Shown: positions 16,509 through 24,567, counted from the stretch's first letter. The stretch: DNA of 37,817 bases from Granulicatella elegans ATCC 700633 (GCF_000162475.2 NZ_KI391971.1:415421-453237), one strand, 5' to 3'. Numbers and translations: made by a program. Notes: generated by a model not told the origin, from the sequence alone.

Positions 16509-17117
16509 ATGACAAATCATTATTATACAAAAAATCCAGATAGTAAAAGTCAGCAAAAACATTGGACTTATCGCTTAAAAGGAAATACTCTTTCTTTTAC
16601 AAGTGATAATGGAGTATTCTCAAAACATACGGTTGATTTTGGTAGTGAATTATTGATAGAGTCTTATGATGTTCCTGAGCAGTTTCAAAAAGCAAGTTTA
16701 TTGGATATTGGCTGCGGTTATGGTACGATGGGACTTGCTTACGGAAAAGCATACCCTGAGCTATCCGTTGAAATGATTGATGTCAATGAACGAGCAATAT
16801 TATTAGCAAAGGAGAATGCTCAGAAAAATGGGATTCATAATGTAGATATACATGAAAGTAATTTGTATGATGCTGTAAAGAAATCTCAATATGAAATTAT
16901 CATTAGTAATCCACCAATTCGTGCTGGAAAAACAGTTGTTCATACCATTTTAGAAAAAGCATATGATTATTTAGCTGATAATGGACAATTAGTCATTGTC
17001 ATTCAAAAGAAACAAGGCGCTCCAAGTGCTCAAAAGAAAATGGAAGAAGTATTTGGAAATTGTGAAAGAATTCAGTGGAATAAAGGGTATTGGATTTTAG
17101 TAAGTACAAAAGTTTAA
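16509..17117 (+). CDS. RsmC-like class I SAM-dependent methyltransferase
   Basis: A 202-residue single-domain methyltransferase. Motif I is LDIGCGYGTMG, and motif IV is NPPIRAG. The NPP(I/F/Y) signature marks enzymes that methylate exocyclic amines of bases. The closest known group is the small Gram-positive relatives of RsmC (YbxB type), which would methylate a guanine of 16S rRNA. The ribosome site AAAGGAG precedes the ATG. Sortase follows after 11 bases. Confidence 0.88.
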   Translation: MTNHYYTKNPDSKSQQKHWTYRLKGNTLSFTSDNGVFSKHTVDFGSELLIESYDVPEQFQKASLLDIGCGYGTMGLAYGKAYPELSVEMIDVNERAILLAKENAQKNGIHNVDIHESNLYDAVKKSQYEIIISNPPIRAGKTVVHTILEKAYDYLADNGQLVIVIQKKQGAPSAQKKMEEVFGNCERIQWNKGYWILVSTKV

Positions 17118-17128
17118 AGGAGAATATT

Positions 17129-17857
17129 ATGACGAAAAAAAATAGTAAGAAAAGAATTTCAAATTGGAGATTGTGGGTTGCAGGACTATTATTTATAATC
17201 GCTGGATTATTATTTGCTGCTGGTCCGATTCGTTCGTATATGCTAGCACAATTCCAACAAGAGCATACGCAACAATTAACTAAAGTTACAGCAGCCGAAG
17301 TAAAAGAAAATGAAACTCAAGAAGCAGAGTTTGACTTTTCAACCGTTGAGCCATTAGATTTACAAGCAGTTGTAAAAGCAAAAATGGATACTTCTAAATT
17401 TTTAACATTAGGGGCAATTGCTGTTCCAAGTGTGAATTTAAATTTACCAATTTATAAAGGAATTTCTAACCCAGTATTATTAGCTGGAGCGGGAACAATG
17501 AAACCAACTCAAAAAATGGGTGAAGGTAATTATGCATTAGCGAGTCATCACTATTTTTCTGATGAAAAATTATTATTCTCACCATTAATTAAATTAAAAG
17601 TTGGTGATAAAATCTATTTAACTGATATGGAATATGTCTATGAATATGAAACTACAAGTATTGATTTAGTGGAAGCTTATCAAGTAGAAGTCATTTATGA
17701 TGTTCCAGGAAAAACAGAAATTACTTTAATTACATGTGATGATTTAGAAGCTTCACATCGTTATAGTTTTAAAGGAAAATTCGTTTCCAAAACTCCAATT
17801 AGTGATGTAACAGAAGATGTAAAACAAGCGTTTAATATTGATTTTACAACATTATAA
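17129..17857 (+). CDS. srtA: Class A sortase
   Basis: A 242-residue membrane-anchored transpeptidase that cuts LPXTG proteins and joins them to the cell wall. An N-terminal basic patch and one membrane helix (about residues 15-33) come first, then a linker and the sortase barrel. Catalytic residues are His140 (in ASHHYF), Cys203 (in LITCDD) and Arg211 (in SHRYSF). The start at 17129 follows AAAGGAG; an earlier in-frame ATG at 17090 has no ribosome site and overlaps the previous gene. No LPXTG substrate gene lies next to it, as expected for a housekeeping sortase. Confidence 0.93.
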   Translation: MTKKNSKKRISNWRLWVAGLLFIIAGLLFAAGPIRSYMLAQFQQEHTQQLTKVTAAEVKENETQEAEFDFSTVEPLDLQAVVKAKMDTSKFLTLGAIAVPSVNLNLPIYKGISNPVLLAGAGTMKPTQKMGEGNYALASHHYFSDEKLLFSPLIKLKVGDKIYLTDMEYVYEYETTSIDLVEAYQVEVIYDVPGKTEITLITCDDLEASHRYSFKGKFVSKTPISDVTEDVKQAFNIDFTTL

Positions 17858-17872
17858 AGGTAGGTGGAGTGA

Positions 17873-18859
17873 TTGGCGACTATTCAAGATATTGCGAAAA
17901 AAGCTGGTGTAACAAAAAGTACCGTTTCAAGATATTTAAATGGCGGATCGATTAGTTTAGAAACAGCGCAAAAAATTGAAAAAGTTATTAAAGAAGAAAA
18001 TTATACGCCAAGTCCATTTGCTCGAAGTTTGAAAGCAAAATTTAGTTCTATGATTGGTGTGATTGTACCAAGAGTTGATTCAGCAGCAACTGCACTTACT
18101 TTGATGGGAATTGATGAAGTTATTGAAGAATTAAACTATGAATTAATCATGAATAATGCCAGACAAGATAGTACAAGAGAAATCAAAGCCATCGAAGGGT
18201 TTACTAGAAATAAAGTAGCTGGAATTATTTTAATTGCTACAGAAATTACTACAGAACATATTAAAGCAATTAAAAATTGCCCTGTTCCAGTTGTAATTGT
18301 AGGGCAAGAACATGATGAAATTCATAGTGTGATTCATGATGATTTTCAAGCTGGTTTCGAATTAGTTCAAAATCTTGCAGCATTAGGTTACCATGAATTA
18401 ACTTATGTGGGTGTTTCTAAACGAGATCATGCAGTTGGAGTTGTTCGAAAAAATGGGATTTTTTCAGGGGCTAAAGCTCATCAATTTGATAAGATTGAAC
18501 AGCTTGAAGGAGATTTTTCTACTCAAAAAGCTTTAAACATTGGGATGGATTTGTTTAAGAATCAGACTCATTCCTTAGTTGTTGCAGCTACAGATAATCT
18601 TGCAGTTGCTTTAATGAAAGCCGCTCAACAATGTGGTAGAAAAATACCTGATGAAGTTGCGATAGCAGGTTTTGGTGGATACGAAATTGGTCAATTTATG
18701 AATCCAACATTAACAACAGTGGAATATCAGTTTAAAGAAGCAGGAAGAGTCTCGATGAAAGTTTTAGAAAAATTAATTCGAAACATTCCTTGCGAGATGA
18801 AAACGACGATTCCAGTTCATGTAAAATTAGGAGAAAGTACAAAAAAAGCTAGAAATTAG
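17873..18859 (+). CDS. LacI-family transcriptional regulator (ScrR-like)
   Basis: A 328-residue repressor with an N-terminal LacI helix-turn-helix (ATIQDIAKKAGVTKSTVSRY) and a hinge, then a periplasmic-binding-protein-like sugar domain with TDNLAVALM and the late GFGGYEIGQF segment. The start is TTG at 17873, with GGTGGAG upstream. It sits 15 bases after sortase and no sugar genes are adjacent, so its target is elsewhere. The resemblance to sucrose-type repressors is only general. Confidence 0.85.
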   Translation: MATIQDIAKKAGVTKSTVSRYLNGGSISLETAQKIEKVIKEENYTPSPFARSLKAKFSSMIGVIVPRVDSAATALTLMGIDEVIEELNYELIMNNARQDSTREIKAIEGFTRNKVAGIILIATEITTEHIKAIKNCPVPVVIVGQEHDEIHSVIHDDFQAGFELVQNLAALGYHELTYVGVSKRDHAVGVVRKNGIFSGAKAHQFDKIEQLEGDFSTQKALNIGMDLFKNQTHSLVVAATDNLAVALMKAAQQCGRKIPDEVAIAGFGGYEIGQFMNPTLTTVEYQFKEAGRVSMKVLEKLIRNIPCEMKTTIPVHVKLGESTKKARN

Positions 18860-18883
18860 GGAAATGCCTAATTTCTAGCTTTT
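18845..18883. terminator. Bidirectional terminator between the LacI-type and CDF genes
   Basis: A perfect stem from AAGCTAGAAATTAGG to CCTAATTTCTAGCTT with a 6-base loop, A-rich on the left and T-rich on the right. It overlaps the last codons of the LacI-type gene and serves both convergent genes. Confidence 0.92.
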
Positions 18884-19747
18884 TTTATAAGGTTCAACAT
18901 GAATATCGATGAAATTGATTCCGAAGTTTTCAGCAAGTTCTATTTCGATTTCTTCTGTTATTTCATGACTTCTCCAAACTGTTAAATTAGGATCCATACA
19001 AACCGTTAAATCTAAATAAACATTAGAACCATATCGTCTAGCTTTTAATTCTTCAATACTTTTCACTTCTGGGTGGGAAAGTATGAGAGGTTTATATTCT
19101 TTCATTTCTTCTGGTTCAAATCCATCAGTTAATTGGAAGGTACTTTCGCTGAAAACATCATAAGAAGTTTTTAAAATCATAATGCCAACAATAAAAGCCA
19201 TTACTCCATCTAACCATGAGATTCCTAAACTTGCTGCAAAAATAGCAATGGAAGTAGAAATACTTGTTAAAGCATCACTGTAATTATCCTTTGCTGCAGC
19301 TTTTAGTCCAATGGAATTTATTTTTTTAGCTAGTGAATCGTTAAAACGATAAACTCCATACATCATTATACCAGAAATAAAACCTACTATAGCTGTAATG
19401 AGTGATGGAAGTTCTGGATTTGGATTCATGATAGTATGCGAAGCATTTCTAATAACTTCTATGCCGATAATACACATAATAAAAGAAGTAATAAGACTTG
19501 CAAGAGTTTCAAATTTCCAATGTCCATAAGGATGATTTTTATCTGCAGGTTTTTGAGAAATTTTTAAACCAGCAAATACTAGAAGTGAAGATAAAACATC
19601 TGTTAAGTTATTTAATCCATCTGAAAATAGAGCTTGAGAAAAAAATAATTTTCCAAATAGTAATTTGCTACTTGAAAGAATGATGTAAGTGATAATGCTT
19701 AGAATTGCACCTTTTTCAGCTTGTTTTAAACGTTGAGTAGCATTCAT
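18875..19747 (-). CDS. Cation diffusion facilitator (CDF) metal exporter
   Basis: A 290-residue exporter that moves divalent metal out in exchange for protons. It has about six membrane helices and a cytosolic C-terminal domain (from about residue 205). The helix-2 metal site appears as SDGLNNLTDV, followed by the HPYGHWKFE loop; a second acidic site is in helix 5 (KDNYSDA then LDGVMAF). The family covers Zn, Fe and Mn exporters such as FieF and MntE, and the metal cannot be settled from these motifs. The gene stands alone on the minus strand. Confidence 0.88.
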   Translation of the reverse strand: MNATQRLKQAEKGAILSIITYIILSSSKLLFGKLFFSQALFSDGLNNLTDVLSSLLVFAGLKISQKPADKNHPYGHWKFETLASLITSFIMCIIGIEVIRNASHTIMNPNPELPSLITAIVGFISGIMMYGVYRFNDSLAKKINSIGLKAAAKDNYSDALTSISTSIAIFAASLGISWLDGVMAFIVGIMILKTSYDVFSESTFQLTDGFEPEEMKEYKPLILSHPEVKSIEELKARRYGSNVYLDLTVCMDPNLTVWRSHEITEEIEIELAENFGINFIDIHVEPYKKS

Positions 19748-19901
19748 TTGATTCCCTCAATTCTTTAAAAGTTATTAAAAGAGTATATCAAAAATTTTAA
19801 AAAATACAAAGTGAAAGTTATTTTAATAGTTTTAGAATGAAAAATATTGTGAAAATGAATCAATAAATCCTTTGTTTTGACTATCTCTATTGGCATTCTT
19901 T

Positions 19902-19910
19902 TGGTATAAT
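19902..19910 (+). promoter_or_regulatory. Extended -10 promoter of flavodoxin
   Basis: TGGTATAAT (extended -10, perfect TATAAT at 19905-19910). The nearest TTGACT (19877) is 22 bases away, too far for a normal spacer. Confidence 0.6.
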
Positions 19911-19942
19911 AAAAACAATTGAAACGAAAGAGAGTGAAGTAA

Positions 19943-20389
19943 ATGGCAACAGCATTAATTGTATATGCTAGTTTAACAGGAAACACAGAAGAAATTGCAG
20001 ATATTTTAGCAGAATCATTAGAAGAACAAGGAGTAGAAGTAGATATTAAAGAATGTACTTCCGCTACAGCAGATGAATTTCATGACTATGATATTTGTGT
20101 AGTCGCAACTTACACTTATGGTACAGATGGTGATTTGCCAGATGAAATCGTTGATTTTTATGAAGAATTAGAAGAAGAAGATTTAAGTGGAAAAATCTAT
20201 GGAGCATTAGGTTCTGGAGATACATTCTATGATAAATTCTGTCAATCAGTATTAGATTTTGATGAACAATTTGCTAAAACAGGTGCAACAAAAGGTGCAG
20301 AAAATGTATTAGTTGATTTAAATGCGGAAGAAGAAGATGTGAAAAATATCGAAGCTTTTGCGAAAAGTTTAGTAGAAAAATTAGGATAG
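19943..20389 (+). CDS. Flavodoxin
   Basis: A 148-residue acidic electron carrier. The FMN phosphate loop SLTGNTE is at residues 10-16, and the two isoalloxazine loops appear as TYTYGTDGD and GSGDTFYDKFC. Its acidity (pI clearly low from the Glu and Asp content) and length fit short-chain flavodoxins, which replace ferredoxin when iron is short. The partner enzymes are not in this window. Confidence 0.95.
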   Translation: MATALIVYASLTGNTEEIADILAESLEEQGVEVDIKECTSATADEFHDYDICVVATYTYGTDGDLPDEIVDFYEELEEEDLSGKIYGALGSGDTFYDKFCQSVLDFDEQFAKTGATKGAENVLVDLNAEEEDVKNIEAFAKSLVEKLG

Positions 20390-20397
20390 AAGAGAAG

Positions 20398-20430
20398 GTA
20401 ACAGTTTGAAAAAGAACTGTTACTTTTATT
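20398..20430 (+). terminator. Terminator or attenuator after flavodoxin
   Basis: Perfect 9-bp stem GTAACAGTT/AACTGTTAC followed by TTTTATTT. It ends two bases before the next possible start codon, so some read-through into the HTH gene is possible. Confidence 0.85.
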
Positions 20431-20443
20431 TATGGAGAAAAAG

Positions 20444-20674
20444 ATGTATCAAACAATTGAAGGGATTGCGGAATATTTAGAAGTAGATATTGCGTATGTA
20501 TTATATTTAATTCGTGAAAAACAAATTTCTACGATTACAGTCGATGATGAAGTCCTCATTAATCGATCTCAATTTGACTTTTTTATAAAGCAACGGCAAA
20601 AAATGATTGAAGAATACCAAAAATACATAGATGAACCAATTCCAGAAGATATTGATATTAAGGATGAGGATTAA
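20444..20674 (+). CDS. Small helix-turn-helix (excisionase/MerR-like) protein
   Basis: A 76-residue protein beginning MYQTIEGIAEYLEVD. The first 55 residues look like a short winged helix-turn-helix of the excisionase/MerR type (IAEYLEVDIAYVLYLIREKQI, then a two-strand wing); the rest is an acidic tail. GGAG lies six bases before the ATG at 20444, so this start is preferred over 20432. A 54-base part of it recurs at 21473-21526. The function is unknown; a DNA-binding role is inferred from the fold pattern. Confidence 0.65.
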   Translation: MYQTIEGIAEYLEVDIAYVLYLIREKQISTITVDDEVLINRSQFDFFIKQRQKMIEEYQKYIDEPIPEDIDIKDED

Positions 20675-20686
20675 AAGAGGTGTTGT

Positions 20687-21429
20687 ATGAAAGGGAAAAA
20701 AGTTTCGAACTATGAATTGTTTTTTGATTTAGTGTTTATTCTTGCGACAAGTGGGTTGTTGGGATTTTACATTCCACTCCAGAGCATATCGTAAGTTTTG
20801 AAAGGATTTTAAGCTTTGTCGTTTCTACTTTATCTATTTGGCATATTTGTCTATTTGAAAACTCCAAGACGGTGAAACCGTCTTGGAGTTTTCCACATTT
20901 AGTGGAACGAATGCAATTAATTACGATTTTAACAGTGGGAGAACTGGTTATTGCTATTATTAAAACGTATCCATTGTCAGAACATTTCCTTTTGTCAATT
21001 CTTACATTTGTAATGGTTGGATTTTTATTCGCTGCTTATATTTATCAAACGGCTATTCGAATGAATCATCATCAAGAAGTTGCAGTAGCACCGTTAGTGT
21101 ATTTACATATTGCTATTTTAATTGCTATCAACATTATAACGGCTGGAGTTGAGATGTATTATGAGGGGCAGTTATTAAATATAGGAGTCTCAATGATTCT
21201 AATTGGAATTACAGTTTTTTATTTATGTTTATATGGAACAACGCGGTATAACAAAGATGAAGTGCAATTAACGAAGGGAATTATAAAAGCCTATATACTG
21301 GTATATTTGATTTGTACAACACTTGCAATTATCTTTAACAGAAATACAGAAATTTTTTATTTAGCTTTGGCGATACAGGCCATTTTAATGGTATATATTT
21401 CAGTAGATTATAGAAGAGAAGAAGACTAA
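20687..21429 (+). pseudogene. Low-temperature-requirement A (LtrA) family protein, frameshifted and internally deleted
   Basis: The ATG at 20687 with AGAGGTG upstream starts MKGKKVSNYELFFDLVFIL, the typical LtrA opening. A missing base near 20758-20761 moves reading to another frame, where HSTPEHIVSF and the conserved LSIWHICLFEN stretch continue. The frame then runs through a palindrome (20857-20893) into HLVERMQLITILTVGELVI, the start of the second LtrA half, and on to 21429. Family members are roughly 370-400 residues; the remains total about 245, so some 120 residues between the two halves are missing. The product, if any, would be a partial membrane protein. Confidence 0.8.
20857..20893. 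repeat. Perfect 17-bp palindrome inside the ltrA pseudogene
   Basis: GAAAACTCCAAGACGGT pairs perfectly with its complement across a 3-base loop (GAA). It is A-rich on the left and T-rich on the right, like a bidirectional terminator. It lies where the middle of the LtrA protein is missing. Confidence 0.85.
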
Positions 21430-21446
21430 AAAGATGTATTAGGCAA

Positions 21447-21635
21447 TTAAATGGATTGTGTAAGTGTTATTTTTAATTCGCAAAGAAAATTTCTACGATT
21501 ACAGTGAATGATGAAGTCCTCATTATGAAGTGACCCCAAAAAATTAGACTTTTTGGGGTCACTTTGCTTTAAATTATACTTTTTTCTTAAACATTTGATA
21601 ATTTCTTGTGAGTAATTTTCATCAAAAAATTTCAT
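21447..21635 (-). CDS. Truncated hypothetical ORF after cadX
   Basis: A 62-residue frame with a good ribosome site (AGGGAG) and a plausible beginning MKFFDENYSQEIIKCLRKKY. After about residue 25 it runs through the palindrome at 21528-21564 and then into the antisense of the HTH remnant, so the tail is not native. It is probably the first codons of the gene that once followed cadX, cut by a rearrangement. No function is recognisable. Confidence 0.35.
   Translation of the reverse strand: MKFFDENYSQEIIKCLRKKYNLKQSDPKKSNFLGSLHNEDFIIHCNRRNFLCELKITLTQSI
21473..21526 (+). pseudogene. Fragment of a second copy of the small HTH gene
   Basis: The stretch TTCTACGATTACAG followed by GATGAAGTCCTCATTA repeats bases 20528-20566 of the HTH gene almost exactly, and its left flank TTTAATTCG also matches. 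Both ends of the gene are missing. It shows that the HTH region was duplicated and then eroded on the far side of ltrA. Confidence 0.8.
21528..21564. repeat. Perfect 15-bp palindrome at the edge of the cad module
   Basis: AAGTGACCCCAAAAA and its complement flank a 7-base loop. Ends of IS3-group elements often look like TGACCCCAAAAAGTTAGAC, so this may be a transposon-end relic. A terminator is the other reading, but no T-run follows on either strand beyond the stem. Confidence 0.6.
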
Positions 21636-21678
21636 AGAGTATCTCCCTATAATTATGGAAAAGTAGTAAAAATAGTTA

Positions 21679-22017
21679 TTATCCTAGTTGATTAAAAAAA
21701 TCTCTGATTTCATCATCTTTTATAAAATAATATATAATTTTTCCCTCTCTTCTAGTACCCAAGATGTTTTGATTGGCTAGTTTACGAAGATGGTGGGAAG
21801 TAGATGCCATACTGAGATTTAGTAAACAGGCTATATCACAGACACAGAGTTCTTCAACAGCAAGAAGATAGAAGATGATATTTATCTGTTTATTATCGGT
21901 AAATTTTGTTAAAATGCGAAGTGATTTTTGGACTTTTTCCTTTTCAAGGTAGTTCGTTGCGGTTGTAATATTTTGTTGATTTATAACATTCACTTGGCAG
22001 ATACTATCTTTTTTCAT
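21679..22017 (-). CDS. cadX: ArsR-family cadmium-responsive repressor CadX
   Basis: A 112-residue winged-helix metal sensor. The metal-site motif ELCVCDIA (two cysteines one residue apart, helix 3) is the hallmark of CadC-type sensors, and STSHHLRKL is the recognition helix. Cd, Zn or Pb binding would release it from DNA. The gene lies 11 bases behind cadD on the same strand, the standard cadDX pair of staphylococci and streptococci. Its likely operator is the palindrome at 22653-22674. Confidence 0.9.
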   Translation of the reverse strand: MKKDSICQVNVINQQNITTATNYLEKEKVQKSLRILTKFTDNKQINIIFYLLAVEELCVCDIACLLNLSMASTSHHLRKLANQNILGTRREGKIIYYFIKDDEIRDFFNQLG

Positions 22018-22028
22018 ATTATTTTCTC

Positions 22029-22643
22029 CTAGCCTAATATAGTCCTTAGTATGTCAAAACTGTTATTTTCAATCAGGATATATATCCCCAATCCTAAATA
22101 AACAACGGCAATAAACCATCTGCTATATTTTTCCAAAGTTTCTCCAACAGAAGAGACTTGTGCCAATTTTTGGGCAGAAAAAACCAAGAGATAAATCATG
22201 ACTAGAAAGGTAAGTAAAGCTACTATCAAATTTGCTAAATTTAAGGTAGTAAAATATGGGACAAAGACACCAATATTGTCAGCACCACAACTTGCAAAAG
22301 TAATCATAGCGACTAGAAATATCAGGTTTTTATTATCTTTGCGCAAACCTTCTTTGGCAATAGCTTCTCCATCAGAATCTCCTAAAAGCAAAACTTTGAG
22401 ACCTAGGAAAATTGGAATTAAACCTAGCAAACCTAAAATCTCTTTGCTAGGAATATAATTTAAGACAAATGCAAAAAGCAAACTTAGCAATATTAGACTA
22501 CCAGAGCCTAGAAATTGTCCTAAATAGATGTTGATGATGTCTTTTCTGCTTTTTCTTTTGGCAAAAAATAACATTAGGATAATAAGTAAGTCTATGGCTG
22601 TCCCAGAATACAGAATTATTGAAGTAATAACATTTTGGATCAT
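22029..22643 (-). CDS. cadD: Cadmium resistance transporter CadD
   Basis: A 204-residue membrane protein of the CadD/LysE-like superfamily with about five to six helices. The N terminus MIQNVITSIILYSGTAID is strongly typical of CadD, and the conserved FASCGADNIGVFVPYF segment carries the cysteine and aspartate thought to matter for metal passage. The ATG at 22643 is preferred over the one at 22655 because GAGGTG lies just before it. CadD exports cadmium and gives resistance. Together with cadX the module is common on plasmids and integrative elements, so acquisition by transfer is likely. Confidence 0.93.
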   Translation of the reverse strand: MIQNVITSIILYSGTAIDLLIILMLFFAKRKSRKDIINIYLGQFLGSGSLILLSLLFAFVLNYIPSKEILGLLGLIPIFLGLKVLLLGDSDGEAIAKEGLRKDNKNLIFLVAMITFASCGADNIGVFVPYFTTLNLANLIVALLTFLVMIYLLVFSAQKLAQVSSVGETLEKYSRWFIAVVYLGLGIYILIENNSFDILRTILG

Positions 22644-22652
22644 AAAACACCT

Positions 22653-22674
22653 CATTCAAATATATTTTTGAATG
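22653..22674. promoter_or_regulatory. CadX operator
   Basis: Inverted repeat CATTCAAA-6-TTTGAATG, just downstream of the cadDX -10 box. The half-site resembles the CTCAAATA...TATTTGAATG operator of the ArsR-family repressor CadC, so CadX repression of its own operon is expected. Confidence 0.8.
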
Positions 22675-22675
22675 T

Positions 22676-22704
22676 ATTGTAATATTAAACTTTGTAGATG
22701 TCAA
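22676..22704 (-). promoter_or_regulatory. Promoter of cadDX
   Basis: On the minus strand a perfect TTGACA (22699-22704) and TACAAT (22676-22681) are separated by 17 bases. Confidence 0.85.
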
Positions 22705-22752
22705 CTTTCAACTCTACCAAGATATAGATAAGAAGTTGGTGTACCAAATATT

Positions 22753-22787
22753 AAAAAGCCCTGCCATCGAAATGATAACAGGGCTTA
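22753..22787 (-). terminator. Terminator of the secreted FAD reductase gene
   Basis: Stem AAGCCCTG/CAGGGCTT (15-base loop), followed on the minus strand by TTTTAAT. It separates this gene from cadDX. Confidence 0.85.
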
Positions 22788-22837
22788 ACTTCAATATCTA
22801 AATGATATATTTATCTAAAAAAGATAGAGTAAATCAA

Positions 22838-24331
22838 TTATTTTAAGTAAGCAGCAGCTTGTGCTCCAGCTTGACGTCCAAAGATGATGATGTCAGCTAC
22901 AGCGTTACCACCGATACGGTTAGCACCGTGAACTCCACCAGTTACTTCACCAGCAGCGTATAATCCATTGATAACTGAACCGTCTTCTTTTAATACTTGA
23001 GCGTTTGTATTAATTTTCAAACCACCCATTGTATGGTGAATACCAGGTGCGATTTTGATTGCGTGGAATGGACCAGTTGTTAAGTCGTGATCCATAGCAG
23101 TTGAACGACCAAATTCGCTATCTTTTTTATCAGCAACAGCTTTGTTCCAAGCTTCTAAAGTTGCTTTTAAGTTTTCAGCAGGTACACCAATTTCTTTTGC
23201 TAAACCTTCTACAGTATCAGCAGTTTTTACTAAACCACGTTTTTCATAGAATTTAACAGCTTTAGCGCGATCAGTTAATGCATTATCTAAAATTAAGTAT
23301 GCATATTTTTCTGGTAATCCGATAATTGCTTGAGATACTTTATCACGAGTTTCCATTTCATTGAAGAAACGTTTACCGTCTTGGTTAACAAGAATTGCAC
23401 CTTCACCACGAACTGATTCAGAAATTAATGTAGAAGTTGATTGTTCAACAGTAGGGTGGATTTGGATTTCTCCCATATCTACAGTTGCAGCACCAATTTC
23501 TTTCGCTAATACAACACCGTCACCAGTTGAACCTTTTTGGTTTGTTGTTACAAATCCGTTTAATTCAGGTTTGTATTCAGTAACCATTTCCATATTTGCA
23601 CCGAAACCACCAGTTGTTAAAACAACAGCGTTTGAAGCAATTGTTTTTTCTTGGCCATCGATATTAACGTTAACACCAGTAACTTTACCATCTTTTTCGT
23701 TCACTTTGTTTACAACAGCATTTACGAAAACTGGAATTTCACGTTCTGAAGCATTACGTAATAATCCAGCTACTAAGTATTCACCTACAGCTGAACCATC
23801 AGCAGGACGGTGAGTACGTTTTTCGCTCATACCACCAGTTGTTGTTAAGTTACTTAATGTAATTCCCATAGAATCTAACCAATCAATCGCTGAAGCAGAG
23901 TTGTCTACTAAGTAGTGTAATAATTCAGGATTGTTTGTTCCATGTCCACCTTTTAAAGATTCTTCGTAGAATTTATCGTTTGAATCTTTAATCCCTTCAG
24001 CTTCTTGGAATTTAGTTTGAGAGGCATTCATCCCTGCAGAAGATTTAGTTGTATTTCCTCCTGCTGTTGCCATTTTTTCTAAGATAACTGGGTTTTTACC
24101 AGCTTCTTTAGCTTGGATAGCAGCTGATAAACCAGCACCACCAGAACCAACGATTACAACATCATAGCTGTCTTTTAATGTTGAAGGATCTGCATATTTT
24201 TGAGCAGATGCACTAGCAACAGCTTCTGTTTTAGTCGTCTCCTTTGTTGTTTTTGTAGTACTACTATTTCCGCAAGCAGATAATAATAGAACTGAGGCGA
24301 AAGCTAAACTAGCCATAAGACTTTTTTTCAT
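22838..24331 (-). CDS. Secreted FAD-dependent reductase lipoprotein (fumarate/urocanate reductase-like)
   Basis: A 497-residue flavoprotein of the fumarate-reductase/flavocytochrome c group. The ATG at 24331 follows AAGGAG and gives a lipoprotein signal ending LLLSAC (Cys20), so the enzyme sits outside, anchored to the membrane. The FAD site is YDVVIVGSGGAGLSAA (about residues 56-71). Active-site parts seen are VRGEGAILV, GKRFFNEMETRD (the Glu and Arg of the proton path) and HTMGGL. The FMN_bind domain found in many secreted relatives such as Listeria FrdA is absent, so electrons must come from another protein. The acceptor could be fumarate, urocanate or another enoate. Single-gene unit. Confidence 0.82.
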   Translation of the reverse strand: MKKSLMASLAFASVLLLSACGNSSTTKTTKETTKTEAVASASAQKYADPSTLKDSYDVVIVGSGGAGLSAAIQAKEAGKNPVILEKMATAGGNTTKSSAGMNASQTKFQEAEGIKDSNDKFYEESLKGGHGTNNPELLHYLVDNSASAIDWLDSMGITLSNLTTTGGMSEKRTHRPADGSAVGEYLVAGLLRNASEREIPVFVNAVVNKVNEKDGKVTGVNVNIDGQEKTIASNAVVLTTGGFGANMEMVTEYKPELNGFVTTNQKGSTGDGVVLAKEIGAATVDMGEIQIHPTVEQSTSTLISESVRGEGAILVNQDGKRFFNEMETRDKVSQAIIGLPEKYAYLILDNALTDRAKAVKFYEKRGLVKTADTVEGLAKEIGVPAENLKATLEAWNKAVADKKDSEFGRSTAMDHDLTTGPFHAIKIAPGIHHTMGGLKINTNAQVLKEDGSVINGLYAAGEVTGGVHGANRIGGNAVADIIIFGRQAGAQAAAYLK

Positions 24332-24394
24332 CTCTATTCTCCTTTTTGTGAAAAAATTTTTTTGCCTTAAATATCCTACCATAATTTTCATAAA

Positions 24395-24421
24395 TTTACA
24401 ATATTTTACAAAATTGTTACA
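24395..24421 (-). promoter_or_regulatory. WalR/VicR-like box upstream of the reductase gene
   Basis: Read on the minus strand: TGTAAC, five bases, TGTAAA, four bases, TGTAAA. The first pair fits the WalR consensus TGTWAH-N5-TGTWAH exactly. It lies 64-90 bases before the reductase start. No firm -10 box was found between. Confidence 0.45.
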
Positions 24422-24457
24422 AGAAATATTTCATTTCAAAAAAATGAAAAAAAGTTG

Positions 24458-24486
24458 TTGACATTTTATATAAACCGGTGCATAAT
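24458..24486 (+). promoter_or_regulatory. Promoter of the ABC importer operon
   Basis: Perfect TTGACA (24458-24463) and CATAAT (24481-24486), spacer 17. The expected start is near 24493, about 290 bases before the first structural gene. Confidence 0.75.
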
Positions 24487-24516
24487 AACGACATCAAGCG
24501 AAAAGGAGTTAGGAAC

Positions 24517-24567
24517 ATGAACCAAGTATTAGTATTACAATTAAATACTCGTTGGCAAAGCCACTAG
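24517..24567 (+). CDS. 16-residue leader peptide with one Trp codon
   Basis: The peptide is MNQVLVLQLNTRWQSH, preceded by AAAAGGAG at good spacing. It has a single TGG at codon 13 and its TAG stop lies inside the first base-paired segment of the leader RNA. It stands between a clear promoter and tandem terminators, so the likely job is to couple ribosome movement to transcription of the importer genes. Only one Trp codon is present, unlike classical trp leaders, so sensing of Trp-tRNA, free Trp or another signal remains open. Confidence 0.65.
   Translation: MNQVLVLQLNTRWQSH

Noticed and set aside
23361-23813. 150-codon plus-strand frame inside the FAD reductase gene
   Set aside because: It is the antisense shadow of a well-supported gene, with an unusual Pro/Ser/Thr-rich content caused by the complement, and no ribosome site.
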